In this document: positions 56,481 to 64,000 of the stretch, piece by piece
How the letters are laid out: each line of letters begins with the position of its first letter
Numbering within the stretch: the stretch's first letter is position 1
DNA from: Andrena cerasifolii
Taxonomy: Eukaryota; Arthropoda; Insecta; Hymenoptera; Andrenidae
NCBI RefSeq assembly: GCF_050908995.1
Contig: NC_135133.1
Coordinates: 2,460,001-2,524,000 of the forward strand
Direction of reading: 5' to 3'
Length of the DNA: 64,000 nt
Made by a program: the position numbers and the translations under genes
Notes under the pieces: model-generated
The model's database searches: none
What the model saw: the letters and a program-made list of their open reading frames with translations, nothing else
Told to the model about the DNA's origin: nothing

Positions 56481-58267
56481 CGGGCACTCATAACGCGTTG
56501 AAGGCGTTGTTCCGTCATTGTCGTTCGGCGACGAATAGTCGTCCTGTACACGGTGAAATAAAATCACCTAACATCATCGACATTTCAGCGTGCAATTTCG
56601 GTCGCGCAACGCGTCCCACATTTTCCTCTAACACCCTGAGCAACCAAGAACGCGACACGTTCGGGGAGATGGTGGCTCCCCCATCAGCTCTCCCCGCTTG
56701 TATGCGGGCGCGCGCTGACGCGGCGGGCGTCTTATATCCGGGGTTGCACTGCTAACGACTCCATTCAGCGGAAGTAACTCGGTTTGTGGCCGGGCATAAA
56801 GTGAATACGTCAAACAGCTTGTTAATCTGCATTAAATGGCGGCCAGGCAGGGTGGGTTCCTCGCGAAAGCCCGCGCTGCCAATTATTCAACCCAACCGTT
56901 TCCCTTGAATCGCTCATTCGCGACTCTGTATTCCCCTTCGGCCCCTCCGCCCGCCAACCAAACTGTCGTTTTCATCGACGAGCACAGCTAACGAATACCA
57001 CAACGAACCTCTCCCCTTTCTCACCCCCCTGGCGTTCCCTCTTCTTCTCGCTCGCGACAATGGGGCGCGCGCTCTCGCTACTTGTCGTTGCTCCTTTCAA
57101 AGGAAAAAAAGGTCCGAAAAAAAAGAGTGCGTGCCGCTACAGGGGACCCGATTGATTGGGATTTTGCGGCCGATCGTGATTAATGAGCGCCCATCGCGAT
57201 GCTCCTCGTGTTTTTCCACGTTGCTTTTTTTTTTTTGCTTCCCTTTTTTTCCGTGGGGATTTTATTTTTCACCTTTTCCACTGTGTGTGGTAGGGGCTCT
57301 CTGTCTGTTTCTGTGTCTCTATGGGCCGCGTTCTTGCTTTACGCGGTACGAATTGCACAGCGGCGAGTGTGCCAGGGTTAACTCGAATCGAGGCCCGCGA
57401 TCGACGCGCTTGTTCCCCGGGATTCAAAGAGTCCTGGCGTGCAGCGGGACGCGATTTCGGGCTCGATAGCGGACGGGATGGAGGTCCCTCCATTGGGGAA
57501 GTTTTGTTCCATTCTAGGGGTCGGATGGAGGAGAGGGCAGCGAGCAGCGTCGATAGCTTTGCCGTCGGTTCGATGACTTGTTGATCGTGCTCGTTGGTAC
57601 GGTCAGATTCGAATGATGCTGCAGCGCGGGGAGTCAAAGAATCTGGCTGCGTTGCTTCGATGCTAACTGCCGCGATGATTAAACCCATCCTCTTTTGTCG
57701 GTGTGAACAAACATCTGGTTGCTGCTAATATCATTAGGTCATCCCATACCTAAGTGATTAAGGTTTGCCTGATAAAGTTGAAGTAATACTCAGAATTTTC
57801 TTGGCCTTTTTTATTGCACATATATAGACATAGCTGGCGGCACACGCTTCTTCAAAAAAATTCTTTTCCGTCGAGGGATGATGCGGGGCATGTTGTAATC
57901 ATTCAAAATGGAAAAACTAGGTAAGCTTTATTTTCTTTACTGTAGTTGTCGCTGTGGTTGGAACAGCAGAGGCCTTCTAACGATACAAATTTTCAGGATG
58001 ACAGCATTTTGAAAACTGTTCGATTTTTGCTAAAAATCTAGCTGTCTTCGTTCTGTAAACTTAATTTTTTTACAAAATAGAAACTCGTCCGTGGATCCGT
58101 CGCACAGTGGGCTGGAGAGGAAAAAAGTCTTAAAATGAAAGTTGTATTTTTATGTATCCATCACTATATCCTGAAAGCCAATAGACCAACGTATCTAACG
58201 TATATGACAGATATGTCATATTCATGTTAATTACAAGGAAAAATTGATCTGAAGTTAACCTTTCGTA
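56481..58267. other. GC-rich island then AT-rich DNA, no gene
   Basis: 56500-57690 is GC-rich with open frames on both strands, none with a recognised domain. Confidence 0.45.
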
Positions 58268-58600
58268 ATCTCAAAACGACATTTTTAAAAAACTATTTGA
58301 CCAATCAGTCTGAAATTTTTACACGTTATTCAGCACATCAGTGGCTATGGTCTGGACTACGATTATATTTACTGATAAAAAATTAGCAAAATGGCGAACG
58401 TTTGAAGTTTAACTGTCGAAATACGGTGAATTTTTCAAGCATTTTGTATAAAATGGTTAATCAAAAAAGGTTTCCTTAGTCCCGGCTATAGCCACTGATG
58501 TGCTGCATAACGTGTAAAAATTACAGACTAATTAAAAAAAAAACTATTGATAGTTTTTTTGCAATCACCTGCACCAGTTGAAGAAATGTCGTTTTGAGAT
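58268..58600. repeat. Inverted repeat
   Basis: TTTTACACGTTATTCAGCAC and ATCAGTGGCTAT pair with ATAGCCACTGAT and GTGCTGCATAACGTGTAAAA. CAAAACGACATTT pairs with AAATGTCGTTTTG further out. Probably a MITE; a larger unit ending at CTGACCCCTTAA (about 58778) is possible. Confidence 0.65.
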
Positions 58601-60100
58601 AATCGCGTTTACAATTTTAAAACAAATTAAAAAAAAATCTTTAAAAATTTTGTTGTATAATATAAGAGTAGATTAATAAATACCAAAAAGATTTATTGCA
58701 TTATACGTTGTATCTGCGGAGAAAAAAATCTTTAAAAAGAGCTTAATTTTTCACACCGTCACAGTGGACTGACCCCTTAATAATAATAACAACACGCAGA
58801 CTTCGAGCCGAATCGGTGATACTAAGATCCTCGCGCGCGCCCCTCGTCGTTGGTAATCACATTTTCGCATCCAGAGGATCCCTTTTTAATCGTTCCCACG
58901 GATTTTTGGCCGCGGCCCATTAATTTCGACAATGCTCACCCCTCCAGCCCGAACTGCCGCGCCCCTCGGCCAGCTTCCTCTCTAACCATTATTTTTCTCT
59001 TCGACATCTTCGTGATGGCGCACCGCTACTCCTCGTAATTGCAGCACAATCGTAGCCCGTGGGCATTAACCGCGCACGACCGCCATCACGGGGACGAGCA
59101 CGGTTCCACAGAACCGTCTCACTCGCGGCTGATAGTACCGAAGGCAAACGATAACAATGGCCGTGGGATGGGTGAAATTGCGGGGAGCGGCGACGTGAGC
59201 CTGGAAAAAAAAGAAGGAAGAAGCAAAAGGAATATGTAGATCGCTCGAAATCCACCGTCCCATATTCCACGTCCGCGCGGAAGATTGGAGGAAAAATTGC
59301 GTTCGCGGAATTTCGGGCTTCCGTCACCGTGCCGTGGATTCCGACGCCTCCGGTGGATGATCTCATTTCTCGCGGGATTACCGTTCGCCCGTGTTATCGT
59401 CGGCGGCCTAATCATCGATTTTTCGTCACGAGAAGAACAAAAGGGGGAAAGTCGGCTGCCGGTTTGTCGACCGCGGGATACGTGGATTTTTAAAAAAGAG
59501 TCGTATTTTTGGGCTACTTTGGATTTCTGATTCTGTCGGTCATGCGTATATGGGAGGGGAGAAGAGAATATGTGCAAGACTTTCTGAGAATTCGGTGGGG
59601 CAGGCCTTCCCAAGTAGGGGAGATGCACTCCTAAAACAGATGTTTCGGTTCCCCCTCCACCGGTGCGCCTTCAGCTAAGGTGGGACGACTCCTACAACCC
59701 TCTCTCCGAGGAGACAGTAACGTCGCTGGGAAGCATGTTGGGCGCTTTAGGGCGAAAGTACCAAATGTGTCAAATTTTTATAGGAAATTTCATAATGACT
59801 TAAAAATAGTAGTTCACAGTTTTTTGTTATTTACATTTGTAGGCGTAAAATTACTCCTTCTTTGGCATGCGTTCAAACGTGCACCGTGCATCGTCGTTTT
59901 GCTTTCTTTGCCTTGTTAAAAGTTGATACGATAGCGCTTGATATAATATATAAGAATATCTTTGGTTTTTTTAATTGAGACAATCCTGCGTCAGTTGGAT
60001 AGTTGTATACTTTTTTTTTAACAAAAAATCTATTCTTCTCCACATGTTACACAATCTCAGAAAAGTAACTGTTTTCTTATTCCAAGCTTCCTTTACACTT
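58601..60100. other. GC-rich island 58.8-59.5 kb, no gene
   Basis: Overlapping open frames on both strands without recognised domains. Confidence 0.45.
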
Positions 60101-60101
60101 A

Positions 60102-60876
60102 GGGTAAGTCAGGGAGAGATAGGTCATACGGGAGAGATCAGGGGCGGATTTGGGATTTTCGGGAGGGGGGGGGGCGCAGTTGCGAATCTAAGATTTTCTT
60201 GAGGAGGGGAGGCGTAAGTCTGAGAAATAAACCAGGGACATTCCCGATAATATTTTCCTTCTAAATGAAAAAGTTTTTTTTGTATCAATTTATCATATTT
60301 TTTCTTATCATATTTTGCCTTGAGGGGAAAAATACTTATTTTAATTTGCAAAATACTTATTTTAACTTAGCAATATGAGAGAAAATATGATAAATTGATA
60401 CAAAAAAAAATATGATAAATTGATCTAAAAAATACTCTCACTTGACATCTCTCCCAGTGGTGCAGGGGGCGCCCCCCCCCCTCTGAATCCACCACTGGGA
60501 GAGATGGCAAATGACAGTATTTTTTAGAAGGAAACGCCTAATGACGCTGCCTCCACGTATATACAAAGTGTCATAGATAAGCAATATTTTCAGTCCAAAG
60601 TGTTGGAATAGAACGTTTTTAAAGTTTTATAAATCCACTGTGAAATTTAAGCTAGTGCTTCAAAATGTTTGGTCTCTATTTTGGTATGGCAATGACACTT
60701 TTTTTTTCATTTGTAAAATTTGTGTATTTAATAATAATTTTTCGTTTATTGATATTAACGGATATCTAGATAAAGGATTGAAGTTTTGTTCTACATCATT
60801 TTCGTTGCTTTATTTCAAATAGGTTGGATGTAGGAGGCTCCGAACGAAACTATGACCATCTACCCCGGACTTACCC
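60102..60876. mobile_element. TA-flanked element, GGGTAAGTC ends
   Basis: GGGTAAGTCAGGGAGAGAT on the left; complement of the right end GGGTAAGTCCGGGGTAGAT. TA lies on both sides (60100-60101, 60877-60878). Interrupted by a hAT-like MITE. Confidence 0.82.
60139..60497. mobile_element. hAT-like MITE, 8-bp target duplication GGAGAGAT
   Basis: Starts CAGGGGCGGATTTGGGA and ends TCTGAATCCACCACTG. GGAGAGAT lies on both sides (60131-60138, 60498-60505). Inner GGGGGGGGCGC / GCGCCCCCCCCC also pair. Confidence 0.85.
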
Positions 60877-60889
60877 TATATCATACGGT

Positions 60890-61230
60890 CAAAAATCGCG
60901 AAATTCCCGAAATCAGCGATATTTAAACGTTTATAGCTCAGAGCAACGTTAACCGATTTTGATGAAATTTTAGGCATGTATATAACTTAAACCTCCAAAC
61001 GGGTTTTTTGAATTTTCATTACAGGCTCATAAAAAAAAGTTTAAAAAACGACTTTTACTATTTTTTTTTTTGCTATTCCAACGAAGTGCATTTTGTCAAA
61101 ACCACGAATCACGTCACAAAGCAAACTAATCCTTCTAGCTTCTAAAAAAAACTCAAGTCGTTTGGATTAATTTAAAAAAAGTTATGCGATTTTAAAGGTC
61201 GCCGAATACTTTTGCACGCCACTGTATCTT
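60890..61230. repeat. Relative of the mariner-like MITE at 49639-50004
   Basis: Shares AAACTAATCCTTCTAGCTTC and AAAGTTATGCGATTTTAAA with that element. It also carries GCTCAGAGCAACGTTAACCG, which appears inverted there. The right end reads CACGCCACTG then TA. Confidence 0.65.
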
Positions 61231-62635
61231 ATCAGTTCAAACACTACACACAGAAGCCCCACTGCACTGTATTCATCTCAAACAGAAAACTGCTAACATC
61301 TCTAAAAAATATCGTCACCACCCTGCCGCAGATCCTTCAAAGCCACGCAGCGAAACTGAACTTCAACGTCGATCCCGAGTGACCCCAGAAGTCATCCTAG
61401 GGGTGAATTGATGCAGCGCGCCTGCAAACCGCATCCCGAAATTGCAATTCGATCGAATCTATGTGTCTCGACCACAGGCGGTACGACCAAGGAAATGAGC
61501 TGTTACCAAACTCGCCCATCCCCTCGCCGAAACGACGATAATCACGATAACAACAAGATAAACCATCCACCGAAATAAATCCTCAATTTACCCCCATCGT
61601 TTCGCTCGTTCGTTCTTTCATGGAGCGTAGTAGCTACAAGAATACATCGAAGACGCCGCGAACTTCTTTGCACGGGGATCCTGTGCCCCTTTTTAAATGA
61701 AAATGCGGATTGAGAAGCCTGCAGCGAATAAAGGGGGGTGAGCCTGAAACGAGGTTACGCCGCGGCGCGCATTGTGCGGGCTGTTCAGGCCGGCCAGCCC
61801 CAAATGCACGTCGCCAAAGAATTCGCTCCGACTTTTGTCCGAGGCTACTGTTACCCGCTGAACGTTTTTTTTTTACAGGCAAACATCACGATGGTTCTTC
61901 TTATCGGGCGGATTCTGTTGCGTGCTTTTCTCGCCGCGTCTCGGTAAGCGAGGCAGCTCAGCGTCGTTGTGCGCTCCAGGGAAGGGAATTTCGTTGGCTT
62001 GTTGGCCAACTGACCAATTTCAGCATTCCATTCTGAGATCCTCAAGGGTTAATTGAAGCATTTACGTTCTAAGTTTTTCGCAGCAATAGATTAATGGGAA
62101 TCCATATGGGGAAATACTTATGTATTTTGCAATATCTTTGAATCGTCACGACATTAGGTACCTGACTTAGGTATTGTAATGTATTGAACTTTAAATTTGC
62201 ATTTCACCCGGGGTTAAGAAATATGGACTTGGTCAGTTTTACCAAGAGAGCGACTTCTTCCTCGAAATGTCAGGATGGTAATAGATTGCTGTGCGACAAG
62301 AATTTATTAATTTTTGATAAGATGGGTGGTAATATTTGCGGAACGAATTCTGAGGATATGGGAGGATGTGTTGAGGATGTAGGGGAATTTGTTAACTAGA
62401 CTGCGATAGACTTACTAAGTAATTAATAACTAGAATATTGACAAGTCTGTCCATTATTGGATTTCCATTGAAAGCTATCGGTTATTCTACATATAGAATA
62501 TGGTAGAATTTTTCATTTACAGTAGAACCTGTAGTAGGGGAGAGTAGAGGAATTAGGAATACTTAAGGGAAAAGTTAAATTGAAACAAATGTTTTGATTC
62601 TAATTAGATTTGCTTTATAGATAATTGAACTTTGG
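61231..62635. other. No recognised gene
   Basis: 61300-62030 is GC-rich with overlapping open frames; no domain recognised. Confidence 0.45.
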
Positions 62636-62639
62636 TTAA

Positions 62640-63386
62640 GGGGTTATACCTAGTCAGGCGGCCGAAAAGAGGCGAATATTTGTGATTTTTTTTTGAACAA
62701 GCGGAAGCGTATAATTTTACAAAACTTTTTGCGTTTAAAAGAGCAACATTTAAAGAACATTTGGTAATTTTTTCGTAGAAAAATATTTACGTTTATAATA
62801 AAATAACATGCGACATCCAAGAAGCATTTTTAAAAATTTGGTTTTGCGGTGAGCATTACCATTCGGAACTAGATTATCTAAAATCAATAAACAAAAAAGA
62901 TTTCGTTAGTATATTAATGTATCCTCAGGTTGACGGAGAGAATTTTCCGAAATATTAAGTTAAAACAATATGGCAGCTATTTAAAGTTGAAATCCTGATT
63001 TTTTCGCGTAATTTTTGTAGGAAAAAGTCAGGATTTCAACTTTAAATAGCCGCCATTTTGTTTTAACTTAATATTTCGGAAAATTCTCTCCGCCAACCTG
63101 AGGATACATTAATATACTAGCGAAATCTATTTTGTTTTTTAATTTTAGATAATCTGGTTCCGAATGGCAGTGCTCACCGCAAAAGCAAATTTTTAAAAAG
63201 GCTTCTTGGATGTCGCTAGTTATTTTATTATAAACGTAAATCTTTTTGTACGAAAAAATTACCAAATGTTCTTTAAATGTTGTTCTTTTAAACGCAAAAA
63301 GTTCTGTAAAAATATACGCTTCCGCTTTTTCAAAAAAAATTCACAAATATTCGCCTCTTTTCGACCGCCTGACTAGGCATAACCCC
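62640..63386. mobile_element. TTAA-flanked foldback MITE, copy B (complete)
   Basis: 747 bp between TTAA at 62636-62639 and 63387-63390. Ends GGGGTTATACCTAGTCAGGC and GCCTGACTAGGCATAACCCC. The whole element folds back on itself with the inner hairpin around 62905-63118. Copy A at the window start matches its right half. Confidence 0.92.
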
Positions 63387-63390
63387 TTAA

Positions 63391-64000
63391 GGGGAGAATC
63401 CTATTCTTTGGGCTGAAAACATAGCAAGATTTGGGATTTTTTTTAGGAACCAGAGATTCGATTCATCTGAAAGTTGGACCATGTTTTGATTTATATTTGA
63501 AGAAGCTACAGGTTTTTTTTATTAATTTTTAACCATAAATTTGCATGATATTTATTAGGGTGTGTCAATTTTTTCAATGTTTCAATTTTAAAAACGACTA
63601 GTGGAAAAAGGGTACAATTTCAGGTTTAAGATTAACCACTACCTTTAAAGTTTGTGTAATGTATTATTTACCTAGATGAAATTTCATTTGAAATTATAGA
63701 AAAATACGAAAATTACTAAAATTATTAAAAAATAATTTAATAATTGAGCTTATGAATCGCAACAGAAGCAAATAAGATATCGCTTCTTTCGTGGACTTTG
63801 TTAAATAGCATTAAATTTACTACATAGATGACATATAGCTAGATCTGTTGCTAAAGTTACATATATTTTCATTTTCCAATTAAAAGAGTGTTGTTTCGGC
63901 GTACTGGTTCGGTCCTTCGATTACCTATTTAAACAAAACCTAATTGCAATTTTGAAACATTTTTTTAACAGTTTCCAACGTTTCGGTCAATAATTCTGAC
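63391..64000. other. Possible further TTAA element, cut by window end
   Basis: Directly after TTAA (63387-63390) the sequence reads GGGGAGAATCCTATTC, the style of a TTAA element start. The rest is AT-rich with nothing recognised. The other end would lie beyond the window. Confidence 0.35.

Noticed and set aside
57131..57688. Membrane protein suggested by the Phe-rich frame at 57131-57469
   Set aside because: Derived from poly-T and CT-rich sequence; overlapping frames on the other strand; no family match.

Overview
This is eukaryotic nuclear DNA from an insect, most probably a hymenopteran. The evidence is a multi-exon gene with GT-AG introns as short as 55 nt, two nuclear copies of mitochondrial DNA that keep the ancestral insect gene order, and AT-rich intergenic DNA broken by CpG/GC-rich islands. 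No bacterial, plasmid or phage structure is present. The window is gene-poor and dominated by small, nested, non-autonomous transposons.

The only gene recognised with confidence lies on the minus strand. It is an organic anion transporting polypeptide (Oatp/SLCO family, MFS fold) spread over at least ten exons between 32671 and 1482. I assembled the exons from matching splice phases; they give about 644 codons. They contain the family signature (D-S-N-V-W-V-G-A-W-W-I-G-F-L) and the cysteine-rich Kazal-type extracellular loop. The last transmembrane segment and stop codon were not found and are probably left of the window. The promoter and any further 5' exons lie at coordinates above 32671; a GC-rich block at 34.9-37.0 kb is one candidate. 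Introns 1 (7.2 kb) and 5 (17.9 kb) are filled with repeats.

The rest is layered mobile DNA. (i) TTAA-flanked, piggyBac-type foldback elements include two copies of one family at the two ends of the window, each abutting what looks like another TTAA element. (ii) TA-flanked elements include a group whose ends read TA-GGG...CCC-TA, one of which carries a decayed pogo-like transposase tail. (iii) Three short elements have perfect 8-bp target duplications (hAT-like), and a hAT transposase pseudogene lies in Oatp intron 1. (iv) A Harbinger-like element carries a SANT/MADF-like ORF. (v) There are tRNA-derived SINE pieces and a 5S rRNA-derived SINE with a target duplication. (vi) One foldback element has arms built of inverted arrays of a 21-bp unit. 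(vii) One element holds 147-bp tandem repeats. Two insertions can be dated relative to their hosts because uninterrupted relatives of the host lie in the same window.

Two mitochondrial insertions were found: trnT-trnP-nad6 near 8.4-8.8 kb and cox3(end)-trnG-nad3 near 39.0-39.4 kb. Each lies inside a terminal-inverted-repeat element. From 33.6 kb to the right end I find no convincing host gene, only repeats, GC-rich islands and unassigned AT-rich DNA.
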